This document shows positions 51,481 to 60,191 of a DNA stretch of 64,000 nucleotides, piece after piece; the first letter of the stretch is position 1, and the number at the start of each line of letters is the position of its first letter. The position numbers and the translations under genes are program-made. Under the pieces are notes generated by a model that saw only the letters and a list, made by a program, of their open reading frames with translations, ran no database searches and was not told the origin of the DNA. The DNA is from Phycisphaeraceae bacterium. GTDB lineage: Bacteria > Planctomycetota > Phycisphaerae > Phycisphaerales > Phycisphaeraceae. The stretch lies in assembly GCA_029260715.1 (NCBI GenBank), contig JAJDCS010000023.1, forward strand, positions 1 through 64,000, written 5' to 3'.

Positions 51481-52197
51481 ATGAAGATTGTCGTCGCCAC
51501 GTCCAACCCGCACAAAATCGACGAGATCAAAGCTGTCTGGTACCGCTTGATTAGCCAGCGGGACGCGCACAACTTTCAACTCATCGGCCTAAGCGACATC
51601 GACCCCGGGTCAACGATCCCGGAACCGCTTGAAGACCAAGACACCTTCGAAGCCAACGCACTGTTGAAAGCCAGGTACTACGCCGCAGCCACCGGCCAGG
51701 TGTGCCTCGCCGACGACAGCGGGCTGGAGGTCGACGCGCTGGGCGGGCAACCCGGCGTGAGAAGCGCGCGGTACGCGGGCGTCACAGGCCCACGCCCGGT
51801 CGTCGACCAAGCCAACAACAAACGGCTGCTTGAGCAACTCCAAGACGTGCCGGCCCAGCAGCGCGCCGCACGGTTTGTGTGTGCCATGGCTTTGGAGACG
51901 CCAAAGCCATTACAGAACGACTCCCCCTCGCCACCATACCGCCCACAAATACTTCATCAATCAGATATTACGGCGCATACGCCCATCATCGTCCGAGGCG
52001 CCGTCGAGGGTAAAATCATCGGCCCCGGCGAGCGAGCACGTGGGCACAATGGCTTCGGATACGACCCGCTGTTCTTCGTGCCCCACCTAGGCAAGACCAC
52101 GGCCGAACTCTCACCGCAAGAAAAAAACGCCATCAGCCACCGCGGTCAGGCCGCCAGGCTGATGTGGAACAAGATCGAACAGCTCGCTGTGAAATAA
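51481..52197 (+). CDS. rdgB: Non-canonical purine NTP pyrophosphatase (RdgB/HAM1)
   Basis: 238 aa from ATG at 51481. VVATSNPHKIDEIKAV at the start, EANALLKARYYAAATG, LADDSGLEVDALGGQPGVRSARYAG, GRAHNGFGYDP-like GHNGFGYDPLFFV and SHRGQAARL are the Ham1 blocks. It removes dITP, XTP and similar bases from the nucleotide pool. A Pro/Ser-rich insert of about 30 residues, less conserved, sits before VRGAVEGKI. Confidence 0.92.
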   Translation: MKIVVATSNPHKIDEIKAVWYRLISQRDAHNFQLIGLSDIDPGSTIPEPLEDQDTFEANALLKARYYAAATGQVCLADDSGLEVDALGGQPGVRSARYAGVTGPRPVVDQANNKRLLEQLQDVPAQQRAARFVCAMALETPKPLQNDSPSPPYRPQILHQSDITAHTPIIVRGAVEGKIIGPGERARGHNGFGYDPLFFVPHLGKTTAELSPQEKNAISHRGQAARLMWNKIEQLAVK

Positions 52198-52200
52198 AAA

Positions 52201-52230
52201 GGAAGCGGCGGTCAAAAAACCGCCGCTTCC
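52201..52230 (-). terminator. Terminator of flagellin 1
   Basis: A perfect 11-bp GC-rich stem with an 8-base loop; on the minus strand it is followed by TTTTTATTT. It lies 108 bases past the flagellin stop and 3 bases past the end of the convergent rdgB gene, so it may act for the minus-strand flagellin and incidentally shield rdgB. Confidence 0.8.
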
Positions 52231-52337
52231 ACGTCAGTGATCGGGTGCCCGCTTAAGAGCACGCATGTCAAACTAAGTTGTATGCCGTCTAGTCGCCCGT
52301 AAAGGATGGCCACTAATTTCTTACCTCACCGCGCGGT

Positions 52338-53870
52338 TTATCCCAGTAGCGACAGCACACTCTGCGGGTTGGCATTGGCGATGCCCAGTGTTTGAGTCGC
52401 CGCGTTCACCAGGATCTGCGACCGCGTCAACTCAGCTGTCTCAGCCGCGAAATCCGTGTCGCGGATCACGCTCTCGGCGGCGCTGGTGTTCTCAAACGCC
52501 ACGCCCAACGCCCGGATCGTCGAGCCGATCACGTTCTTCTGGAACGCGCCCAACCGCCCTCGGAGCGTGGAAATCTGGTTGATCGACCTATCGACGATCT
52601 TCTGGGCTTCCTCTAAGTTGCCGTCCACCAAATTTCGGGCATTACCCGAGCCCAAATCGTCCAAGAACCCGATCGTCAATGCCCCTAAGTGGCGCGACGC
52701 CACGTTCTCAACACCGATGCTAACCTGATTGGAAATATCAACTTGTGGCCCGAGCATAAACTTGGCGCCGCCGCCTTCAATGGTAAACGCGTTAAACGTG
52801 GCCAGCGTCTGAGCGCCGGTGTTGTCCAACTCAATACTCAGGTCAATAAAGTCTGTATTCACCTTGGCGACCTTGCCGTCGGAGGTTGCGTTGATCGCGT
52901 TAATGATCGCCTGCACGTCCTGCCCGATATCACGCGCCGCGTTGGTGGCGCCCACAAACGTCGTGTTGATCGTTGTGTTGGCTGTGTTTTCATCGGTTGA
53001 CGACAGGTTATAGATACCCGCTGTGGCGCCGGCACCCGACGTGGCGTCGTTAACACCACCGTCGCTGACCACCTTGACCGACACAAAATTCCGAGAGCCG
53101 AATTCCGTGCTCTTGAGCACCAACCCGGTGTTGTTGCTGCTGGCGGTGGCCGAGACGCCGGTCGTCGCCTTGAACGTGTTGATCTGGGTCGCCGCGTCGG
53201 CCAGCGATGTGCCCGACGCGAACGTGAACTCACGGGAACCGATTGTCCCGGCGACTTCCAGCACCAAGCGGTTCGCCGCCGCTGACAGGTTGACCGTCGC
53301 GGCACCCAGCGACAGGTAAAAACCTCCGTGCTGAGCCGAGTTCGTCACCGAAATCTGCACGGTACGTGTCTGCCCGAACTCGAGCTTCGCCGCGTTCACG
53401 GTGAACTCGTCCACGTTGGTGTGCTGGTTATTAATATTGAAGTCGAACGTCCCGTTGAGCAGCTTAGCGCCTTGGAAGCTTGTGGTGTTGGCGATCCGGT
53501 CGATCGTCTGGAGGATCGAGTCGACCTGGAGCTGGTTCGCCTCTCGCTCCGCGCGGCTCTGGCCGGCGTCGTTGGCCGTCCCTGTCACCAAGTGCTGCAA
53601 CTCGAGGAGCATCACGTTGATTTCCTGGAGCCCGCCTTCGGCGATGTTGATCACCTGGTCGGCGCGTTCGGCGTTGCTGATCGCCGCGTCGATGGAGACC
53701 TTCTCCGACCTGAGGTTTTCGCTGGCAATCAACCCAGCCGGGTTGTCCGCCCCTCGGTTGATCGACAAGCCCGTGCTCAGCCGCTCCAGCGACCTGACAA
53801 GGTCTTTGTTGTTTTGCCCTAAGATCCGCTGGGCTAATATTGAAGATACGTTTGTGTTGATACGACTCAT
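52338..53870 (-). CDS. fliC: Flagellin 1
   Basis: 510 aa. The N-terminal D0/D1 region (MSRINTNVSSILAQR, LERLSTGLSINRGADNPAGL) and C-terminal D1/D0 region (FENTSAAESVIRDTDFAAETAEL, ending SVLSLLG) are classic flagellin ends. The middle (about 140-410) holds a Flagellin_IN-like repeat. A Shine-Dalgarno AAGGA lies 9 bases upstream. It builds the flagellar filament after export through the flagellar type III system. It is the last of three tandem flagellin genes and closely resembles the second. No flagellar regulator is adjacent. Confidence 0.95.
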   Translation of the reverse strand: MSRINTNVSSILAQRILGQNNKDLVRSLERLSTGLSINRGADNPAGLIASENLRSEKVSIDAAISNAERADQVINIAEGGLQEINVMLLELQHLVTGTANDAGQSRAEREANQLQVDSILQTIDRIANTTSFQGAKLLNGTFDFNINNQHTNVDEFTVNAAKLEFGQTRTVQISVTNSAQHGGFYLSLGAATVNLSAAANRLVLEVAGTIGSREFTFASGTSLADAATQINTFKATTGVSATASSNNTGLVLKSTEFGSRNFVSVKVVSDGGVNDATSGAGATAGIYNLSSTDENTANTTINTTFVGATNAARDIGQDVQAIINAINATSDGKVAKVNTDFIDLSIELDNTGAQTLATFNAFTIEGGGAKFMLGPQVDISNQVSIGVENVASRHLGALTIGFLDDLGSGNARNLVDGNLEEAQKIVDRSINQISTLRGRLGAFQKNVIGSTIRALGVAFENTSAAESVIRDTDFAAETAELTRSQILVNAATQTLGIANANPQSVLSLLG

Positions 53871-54342
53871 GGCAGTAAGTCCTTCGTGAACGCTGCTACT
53901 GGGACCTTGCTTTGATCACTGAAACGTTTGAGGCGTCCTGCCACTTCCGACGGTTCCGATCCAATTTATCTTCTCTGAGTCGCGGGCACGGGCGTGTCTT
54001 CTCAAGCCCGTTGGCCGGCGCCGCTGCGAGCGGCCGTGACCCAGTTCGTTATTGGGCACTAGTCAATTCGGAGGATCGAGGCCCGAAAAATCACTTTGTA
54101 TTGGACCCTTGTTTATCGGACACTCACTTATAGGACGCACCCACCGCCGGGGGGGGCACGCAGGCCTGCACCCAACCTGATGAGTAACCCCTTAAATTGT
54201 GAATGTTGAAGACCGAAAATTTGACGCCGGACGCCTGATGCAAGTCCCTAAAACAACACGCCTTATACCCTAAAAAGCGGGTGGTTTTGCCCGTCATAAA
54301 CGCGGCGGGAGGATGGGCTGACTGAACACCCCTCCAATAAAA
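53871..54342. promoter_or_regulatory. Upstream region of flagellin 1
   Basis: About 470 bases before flagellin 1, longer than needed for a leader, so its own promoter probably lies here. On the minus strand TCCGATAA (54113-54120) resembles the -10 of sigma-28 promoters, but the -35 TAAA is not at 15 bases. A small GC hairpin occurs near 54270-54290. Nothing else is recognised. Confidence 0.35.
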
Positions 54343-54370
54343 GAAGCGGCGGCCGTTTGGCCGCCGCTTC
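54343..54370 (-). terminator. Terminator of flagellin 2
   Basis: A perfect 12-bp stem (GAAGCGGCGGCC with its complement) closed by a 4-base loop, followed on the minus strand by TTTTATT. It lies 57 bases past the flagellin 2 stop and shares the GCGGCGG stem with the terminators of flagellin 1 and 3. Confidence 0.8.
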
Positions 54371-54426
54371 CGCATCAGTGATCGGATGTTCGCGTGGATG
54401 CGAACATACGTTAGGTTGGCTAGTTC

Positions 54427-55953
54427 TTAGCCGAGTAGTGACAACACGCTCTGCGGGTTGGCGTTGGCGATGCCTAACGACTGGGTCGCGGCGTTCACCA
54501 AGATCTGAGAACGTGTCAATTCGGCTGTCTCAGACGCGAAGTCCGTATCGCGGATCGAGCTCTCAGCTGCACTGGTGTTCTCAAACGCCACACCCAGTGC
54601 TCGGATCGTCGAACCAACCACGTTCTTCTGGAACGCACCCAGGCGGCCACGGAGGCTCGAAACCTGATTGATGGCGTTGTCGACGATAATCTGAGCCTCT
54701 TCCAGGTTGCCGTCCACCAAGTTCCGGGCGCTGCCCGAAGCCAGGTCATCCAAGAAGCCCGCGGCGAGGTCGCCTAGGTTCCTGGCAGCGACGTTCTCAA
54801 CGCCGATGCTCACCTGGTTGGAGATGTTCACCTCCGGCCCAAGCATGAACTTGGCACCGCCGCTCTGGATAGTGAAGGCGTTGAACGAGGCCAGCGTCTG
54901 TGCACCGGTTGTATCCAGGTTGATACTCAGGTCCAGGAAGTCGGTGTTGACCCTGGCGGTGGTGCCGTCAGACGTGGCGTTGATCGCGTTGATAATTGCC
55001 GAAACGTCTTGACCGACGTCACGCACCGGGTTGGTCGCGGCTGCGAACGTGGTATTGATCGTCGTGTTAGCGGTGTTCTCATCGGTTGACGACAAGACGT
55101 GGATACCCGCTGTGGCACCGGCACCTGAAGTCGCGTCGTTGATGCCGCCGTCGCTGACAACCTTGACCGACACGAACTGTTGAGACCCGAACTCGGTGCT
55201 CTTGAGCACCAGGCCCGTGCCACTGGTGGAGGCCGAGACACCTGTGATCGACTTGAAGGTGTTGATCTGTGTTGCCGCCTCTGTCAGCGTCGTGCCTGAC
55301 GAGAAGCTGAATTCGCGTGAGCCTTCCGCGCCGGCGATTTCCAGCACCAACCGGTTGGCCACGGCCGACAAGTTGATGTTGTTCGCACCGGCGGAAAGAA
55401 ACACACCCGCGTGCTGGGCGGACCCGGTGACGGAGACCTGGACGGTCCGCGTCTCGCCGAAGCCCAGCTTGGCGGCGTTGATGTTGAACTCGTTGACGTT
55501 GGCGTGCTGACCGGTGACGTTGAAGTCAAACGAACCGTTGAGCAGCTTCGTGCCTTGGAAGTTCGTGGTGTTGGCGATACGGTCGATCGTCTGAAGGATC
55601 GAGTCGACCTGGAGCTGGTTGGCTTCCCGTTCCTCGCGACTGAGCCCCGCGTCGTTCGCGGTGCTGGTCACCAGGTTCTGGAGTTCCAGCAACATGGTGT
55701 TAATCTCCTGGAGTCCGCCCTCGGCGATGTTCACCACTTGGTCGGCGCGTTCGGCGTTGTCGATCGCCGCGTCGATGGAGACTTTTTCCGATCTGAGGTT
55801 TTCGCTGGCAATCAGACCCGCCGGGTTGTCCCCGCCGCGGTTGATCGCCAGACCCGTGCTCAGCCGCTCGAGCGATGTGACGAGCGACTTGTTGTTCTGG
55901 CCCAGGATTCGCTGAGCCAGCAATGACGATACGTTTGTGTTAATACGGCTCAT
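54427..55953 (-). CDS. fliC: Flagellin 2
   Basis: 508 aa, with the same ends as flagellin 1 (MSRINTNVSSLLAQRILGQ; SVLSLLG) and a similar middle with Flagellin_IN-like sequence. A strong GGAGGA Shine-Dalgarno lies 10 bases upstream, and the leader just before it (GTTCACG) matches that of flagellin 1. Its ATG overlaps the stop of the small 103-codon gene upstream (ATGA), so the two are probably coupled. It forms the filament with its paralogues. Confidence 0.95.
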   Translation of the reverse strand: MSRINTNVSSLLAQRILGQNNKSLVTSLERLSTGLAINRGGDNPAGLIASENLRSEKVSIDAAIDNAERADQVVNIAEGGLQEINTMLLELQNLVTSTANDAGLSREEREANQLQVDSILQTIDRIANTTNFQGTKLLNGSFDFNVTGQHANVNEFNINAAKLGFGETRTVQVSVTGSAQHAGVFLSAGANNINLSAVANRLVLEIAGAEGSREFSFSSGTTLTEAATQINTFKSITGVSASTSGTGLVLKSTEFGSQQFVSVKVVSDGGINDATSGAGATAGIHVLSSTDENTANTTINTTFAAATNPVRDVGQDVSAIINAINATSDGTTARVNTDFLDLSINLDTTGAQTLASFNAFTIQSGGAKFMLGPEVNISNQVSIGVENVAARNLGDLAAGFLDDLASGSARNLVDGNLEEAQIIVDNAINQVSSLRGRLGAFQKNVVGSTIRALGVAFENTSAAESSIRDTDFASETAELTRSQILVNAATQSLGIANANPQSVLSLLG

Positions 55954-56261
55954 GGTAGTTGGTCCTCCGTGAACGCTTGCCTTTGTTTGTTTGGTTCACT
56001 TGGGTGCGTTGGCATCATGCCGGCTGACTGCTTCTCCATTCCCGAAAGTATCTGCACAGGGCCGCTCGACCGGGGCGGACGCTCGACGCGTTCAGCCCCC
56101 TTTCGATTCGGTGCTGGCGGGTCTCGCCCCAGCGCCTCCATGTCGTAGCCACCTTCTGACAACCCAGGCCCTGAGAAACCTGTGAACTCAAACCGCGATG
56201 CGGTTGTGTTGCCCACGCTCGGCTGCCCGGCGGCTAATTTGTTCTGCGATGCCAGTTGCAT
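55950..56261 (-). CDS. Small protein coupled to flagellin 2, unknown function
   Basis: 103 aa. The ATG at 56261 has AGGAG 8 bases upstream, and the TGA stop overlaps the ATG of flagellin 2 by 4 bases (ATGA). The protein is hydrophilic, rich in Pro, Gly, Ser and Gln, with no hydrophobic segment and no known domain. The sigma-28-like promoter at 56304-56330 is well placed. This arrangement argues that it is real; a role in flagellin regulation, export or filament capping is only guessed. A leader reading frame controlling flagellin 2 translation is another option. Confidence 0.5.
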   Translation of the reverse strand: MQLASQNKLAAGQPSVGNTTASRFEFTGFSGPGLSEGGYDMEALGRDPPAPNRKGAERVERPPRSSGPVQILSGMEKQSAGMMPTHPSEPNKQRQAFTEDQLP

Positions 56262-56303
56262 CTTGTGATCTCCTGGGCGCGTTTTTCGCCCGTCTGACCG
56301 CTT

Positions 56304-56330
56304 GCATCGGCACAAACGGTACACCCCTTA
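56304..56330 (-). promoter_or_regulatory. Sigma-28-like flagellar promoter
   Basis: On the minus strand TAAG, 15 bases, then GCCGATGC matches TAAA-N15-GCCGATAA at 9 of 12 positions with exact spacing. The start of transcription would be about 36 bases before the ATG at 56261, so one message would carry the small gene and flagellin 2. Flagellins are commonly sigma-28 dependent. Confidence 0.55.
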
Positions 56331-56507
56331 AGCTCGCCACATTCAGAATGCGCAGAAAAAGCAGAATGATCGCCTTAGCCGCCACCAGCGGTACGGACAA
56401 AACGATCGCTAGCCACTGAACATCAGGAACTTACGGCACAGACGGCCAACCGGACGCGGCATCGCGCGATCGGTTAACCATTGCAGAGAAAGATGTTAAA
56501 ACAAAAA

Positions 56508-56532
56508 AGCGGCGGCCGTTAAGGCCGCCGCT
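56508..56532 (-). terminator. Terminator of flagellin 3
   Basis: A perfect 10-bp stem (AGCGGCGGCC) closed by a 5-base loop, followed on the minus strand by TTTTTGTTTT. It lies 67 bases past the flagellin 3 stop. Confidence 0.85.
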
Positions 56533-56599
56533 GCGTGGGTGGGTGTGTAACTTAAATTATTGGAACCGCTTTGCGATTCGCAAGTCTAATGAATCGGGC

Positions 56600-58129
56600 T
56601 TAACCGAGCAGGCCCAAAACGTTCTGCGATGAGTTATTCGACAGGCTCAACGCGCTGCTTGCCGCCTGCACAAGAATCTGTGACCGCGTCAACTCGGCGG
56701 TCTCTTTCGCAAAATCCGTATCCCGGATCAAACTTTCAGCAGCGGAGGTGTTCTCAAACGCGATGTTGAGCGACCGTATCGTCGACTGAATCACGTTGCC
56801 CTGGAACGCACCGAGGCGGCCTCTGATCTTAGAGACTTGGTCGATGGCTTCACCAACAACCTGCTGAGCACCGTCGACGTTATTGGAATTAATAATCGAC
56901 AGGCTCCCGCCCGTGCCCACGTCGTTGAGGAAACCTAAGGCCACGTTGCCCAAGTTACGCGCGGCTACGTTTGGCAAGCCCAAGCGGATCTGGTTGGCAA
57001 GGGTCACGTCGGTGCCCAGGTTGAACTTGGCTCCACCCCCGGTGATCGTCAAGGCGTTCAGGTTACCGGGCGTTGTGCCAGCCGTTGAATTGACCGTAAT
57101 TTTGATATCCAACGCGTCGTTGGACACGCTGACTTCCAGGCCCTTTCCTCGGGCAGCCGAGCCGTTGACCGACGCACCAATATCTTGCCCCGCGTCACGA
57201 ATCACGCTGTTGGCAGCTACAAAAGTAGAATTGACCGTCGTGTTGGCCGTACTCTCATCGGTGGACGTTAGGTCGTAGATACCTGCGGTGGCGCCGGCGC
57301 CTGCAGTGGCGTCGTTGATGCCTCCATCCGTGAGCACCGATACCGAAACAAACTGATCAGACCCGAACTCGTCACTCTTGACCACCAAACCCGTGCCGCT
57401 GATTGAAGCAGACACACCGGTAGCCGTCTTGAAAGCATTGATCGAGTCCCTCGCGGCTGCCAGTGTCGTGCCGGACCCGAACGTAAACTGACGCGTGCCT
57501 TTCGAACCGGCCAGCTCAATCGAAAAACTGTTCCCCGCAGCCGACAGGTTGATGTTATTCGCGGCGAATGACAGCAAAAACCCGCCGTGCTGAGCCGATT
57601 GAGTGATGATAACGTTCACGTCCAAGTTCACGTTGTCAGCGAACTTGGCGGCGTTGATCTCAAAGTCGCTAACGCTGGTGCTGACGCTGCTGGTGTTGAA
57701 GTCAAATCCACCGTTAAGCAGCTTCAAGCCGTTGAACGTCGTCACCGCGGCGATCCGGTCGATCGTGGATAGGATCTGGTCCACCTGCTGCTGGTTGGCT
57801 TCCTTTTCGTCGGAGCTCAAACCGGCGTCGTTGCCGTTCTGGCTCACCAGACTCTGAGCCTCAAGCAAGAGGTTGCTGATCTCAACCAAGCCGCCTTCGG
57901 CGATGTTGACGATCTGGTCGGCACGCTCAGAGTTGCCGATCGCCGCGGTCAGTCGGGACTTCTCTTGCCGCAGCCGCTCGCTGACGATCAGCCCGGCCGG
58001 GTCGTCACCCCCTCGGTTGATCCGCAGACCGGTGCTCAGCCGCTCAAGCGACTTCGACAGCAACTGGTTGTTCTGCCCAAGCACGCGCTGGGCAATCAGG
58101 GACGTGATGTTGGAGTTGATGCGACTCAT
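56600..58129 (-). CDS. fliC: Flagellin 3
   Basis: 509 aa with flagellin N-terminus MSRINSNITSLIAQRVLGQ and C-terminus ending QNVLGLLG, and flagellin-type middle. It is more divergent from the other two, with different surface residues in its centre and a separate leader (GGAG 9-10 bases upstream). It could be a minor filament type or the one made under other conditions. It is the first of the three in the transcription direction. Confidence 0.94.
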   Translation of the reverse strand: MSRINSNITSLIAQRVLGQNNQLLSKSLERLSTGLRINRGGDDPAGLIVSERLRQEKSRLTAAIGNSERADQIVNIAEGGLVEISNLLLEAQSLVSQNGNDAGLSSDEKEANQQQVDQILSTIDRIAAVTTFNGLKLLNGGFDFNTSSVSTSVSDFEINAAKFADNVNLDVNVIITQSAQHGGFLLSFAANNINLSAAGNSFSIELAGSKGTRQFTFGSGTTLAAARDSINAFKTATGVSASISGTGLVVKSDEFGSDQFVSVSVLTDGGINDATAGAGATAGIYDLTSTDESTANTTVNSTFVAANSVIRDAGQDIGASVNGSAARGKGLEVSVSNDALDIKITVNSTAGTTPGNLNALTITGGGAKFNLGTDVTLANQIRLGLPNVAARNLGNVALGFLNDVGTGGSLSIINSNNVDGAQQVVGEAIDQVSKIRGRLGAFQGNVIQSTIRSLNIAFENTSAAESLIRDTDFAKETAELTRSQILVQAASSALSLSNNSSQNVLGLLG

Positions 58130-58837
58130 GGGGTGTTTCTCCTGCTCCTAAGACCGCCGACTCTCGGCGTCTGATGTAATTCAAATCCTCTATCTCAAAC
58201 CTGCCCAACGCTCCGATCTATGCTCTCTGCGTGCCGCGTCATCGAATCGCCTTGATCCGGATACGCCCGCACGCAGCTAATCGCCCTCAAAGTCCTATAA
58301 TGCCGATTTTCTCGGACGCTTCGCATGACCCTTCCCGTTCCTACAGGCTTGCGATTGTGTTTCTTCATTGCCCAGCGCCTATTCACCGCAGCCAGGATTC
58401 ACGGTCCGATTTCCTATGACCGTTGCATCTGGCCCCAGTGTGATCGGGCGGGATCTTTACGGAAATGACTCAACCGTTAGCCAAGACCCTAAATTCAATA
58501 CAAACATGGCGTTAAAGACGTGACGCCCATTACAAAAGTTCCATCTATCTCAACCGATTTTAACTGACCTCAGCGACACAAAACCTGCGATGTGCTTAGG
58601 GCGCCCAGCCGGTATCGACGACAACAAACGCGCAAAGCGTCACAACCCGCCCCTGAAAGGAAGAAGCGTTTTCTCCGTTAACCTATCCTGTTACAGGCAG
58701 TAAAGGCGGGAATAACCGCGGCGTTGTTATAGGCCGTTATGCAACAATCCGCCGTCTTGCAGCCCACGACGCACCCGCCTGATGGGCTGGCGCCCATTAA
58801 AATGCACGAATTAAAGCGAACTCCGCACGCCGACCCG
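58130..58837. other. Intergenic region upstream of flagellin 3
   Basis: About 700 bases with no gene that I can support. The flagellin 3 promoter must lie here, but no clear sigma-28 match is present. Only a short GC hairpin near 58155-58174 is visible. Short plus-strand frames (58231-58419, 58739-58987) have no family features. Confidence 0.45.
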
Positions 58838-59428
58838 TCACGCCACGGGGCCTGGGCCTACCCCCGGCTCATCTATATTGACGCCGTCTTGTCCCGACGC
58901 ATGGTCTTGACGTGTTTGCCCGGGGTCAACCTCTCGCAGGTAGGCCACCGTCCTGTCCAACTCCCGCTTCATGTGGCGGATCCGTAGCAGCGACTTGACG
59001 CGTGTAATCAGCTCTAACTTGTTGACAGGCTTCGATAGGAAATCGTCGATGCCGCACTCCACCCCACGCTCGATATCGCCAAGCTCATTCAACGCCGTGA
59101 CCATGATCACGGGTATGGACCTTGTGTAGGGGTCCTCCTTGATCTTGCGGCAAACCTCAAACCCGCTCATGCGGGGCATCATGACGTCGAGAAGAATAAG
59201 GTCCGGTAACGGGTTGGACCGGTTTTCGAACAGCTTCATGGCCTCAATACCATCCCGCGCGGTCACGGTTTGGCATGGCAGCACTTCCAGATACGCCTGG
59301 AGCAATTCCACGTTCTGTGCGTTGTCATCAACGATCAGAATGGTCGCCCCCTCTAACTCGCGGTCCTGCGCACCCGGATCCTGCCCGGCTACAGGCTGCC
59401 CCGTCGGTACGGCGTCTTGATTACTCAT
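58838..59428 (-). CDS. Response regulator, single receiver domain
   Basis: 196 aa. A CheY-like receiver (about 28-150): ILIVDDNAQNVELLQAYL with the acidic pair, the phospho-acceptor Asp in DLILLDVMMPRMSGFE, VMVTALN (Thr/Ala switch) and LSKPVNKLELI with the Lys. Long unordered N- and C-terminal arms and no output domain. PleD/Spo0F-like in plan; partner kinase not in the window. Its ATG overlaps the stop of the upstream gene by 8 bases. Confidence 0.88.
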   Translation of the reverse strand: MSNQDAVPTGQPVAGQDPGAQDRELEGATILIVDDNAQNVELLQAYLEVLPCQTVTARDGIEAMKLFENRSNPLPDLILLDVMMPRMSGFEVCRKIKEDPYTRSIPVIMVTALNELGDIERGVECGIDDFLSKPVNKLELITRVKSLLRIRHMKRELDRTVAYLREVDPGQTRQDHASGQDGVNIDEPGVGPGPVA

Positions 59429-60125
59429 TGGCGTTACCCTGTAAAATCTTGTTCAGTTTGGACCGTAACACGGTCAGCGCCGGCTCTCGCGTATCAACTA
59501 GGCGGCGGCGCAATGCCCTCAAGTCCTTCGGCTCATCCACGTCGTGCCACCGCCTCAAAACCGCCATCCGCAGGCCGGCATTCTTCGCGGCACACCGTGT
59601 TTGATGGTACACGGCCCGTGTCCCCCAGTCGATCCCAGTCAACACCTTCGGAACGAAAGCCCTGGCGGCCAGCGTCCAGTACCCGCCATCCGTTACCGGG
59701 CCCACCGCCAAATCCGCGTGCCCCAGCGCCCCCGCGACCGAGCCCAGTGCCTCAGCCGGCACATCGGGGCTATCCGTCCCTAAAAACACCGCCGGCCCGC
59801 CACCGACAGCCCGCCACACACGGGTCAGCCGCTGACCGAGGTCGCCCCCCCCCTGCTCGATACACTGCCACAGGCGACACGGATTAGGTGGAGCAGACAC
59901 AACACGACCACCCGGCACACGACCCCCCTCTAACGGGTTCGTCGCCAAGTAATAACGAACGCCACCAGATGGCGCGATCCACATTGAGGCACGCTCCAAC
60001 ACGCACGCGAGCATCGCCGCGTGAATGCGCGCTGCCGCGACCGGGGTCAACGGACCGATAAGCCGCGTCTTGACCAGACCCGGAACCGCAGGCTTCGACA
60101 TCACAATGACACTGACTGGTTCCAC
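59421..60125 (-). CDS. TIGR04282/DUF2064 family glycosyltransferase
   Basis: 234 aa. VIVMSKPAVPGLVKTRL is the start of the family (KTRL), FLGTDSPDVPAEAL the metal/nucleotide part, and AVGPVTDGGYWTLAAR the conserved DGGYW motif. Members resemble MobA-like nucleotidyltransferases and are called TIGR04282 arsenosugar-synthesis-like glycosyltransferases. The substrate is unknown. Confidence 0.8.
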   Translation of the reverse strand: MEPVSVIVMSKPAVPGLVKTRLIGPLTPVAAARIHAAMLACVLERASMWIAPSGGVRYYLATNPLEGGRVPGGRVVSAPPNPCRLWQCIEQGGGDLGQRLTRVWRAVGGGPAVFLGTDSPDVPAEALGSVAGALGHADLAVGPVTDGGYWTLAARAFVPKVLTGIDWGTRAVYHQTRCAAKNAGLRMAVLRRWHDVDEPKDLRALRRRLVDTREPALTVLRSKLNKILQGNANE

Positions 60126-60191
60126 GGGTATGACTCGCGTCTACACACAGTCACCCCGGCATAACGATACCGCCGGATTGGCCGTGTGTGA

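Noticed and set aside
54113-54120. TCCGATAA as a sigma-28 -10 for flagellin 1
   Set aside because: No TAAA at 15 bases upstream; the isolated half-site is expected by chance.
56188-56400. 70-codon minus-strand frame between flagellins 2 and 3
   Set aside because: TTG start without Shine-Dalgarno, overlaps the better supported 103-codon gene and its promoter.
52338-58129. Long repeats that could suggest a CRISPR or satellite array
   Set aside because: They are three flagellin paralogues; no short regular repeat with spacers is present anywhere in the window.
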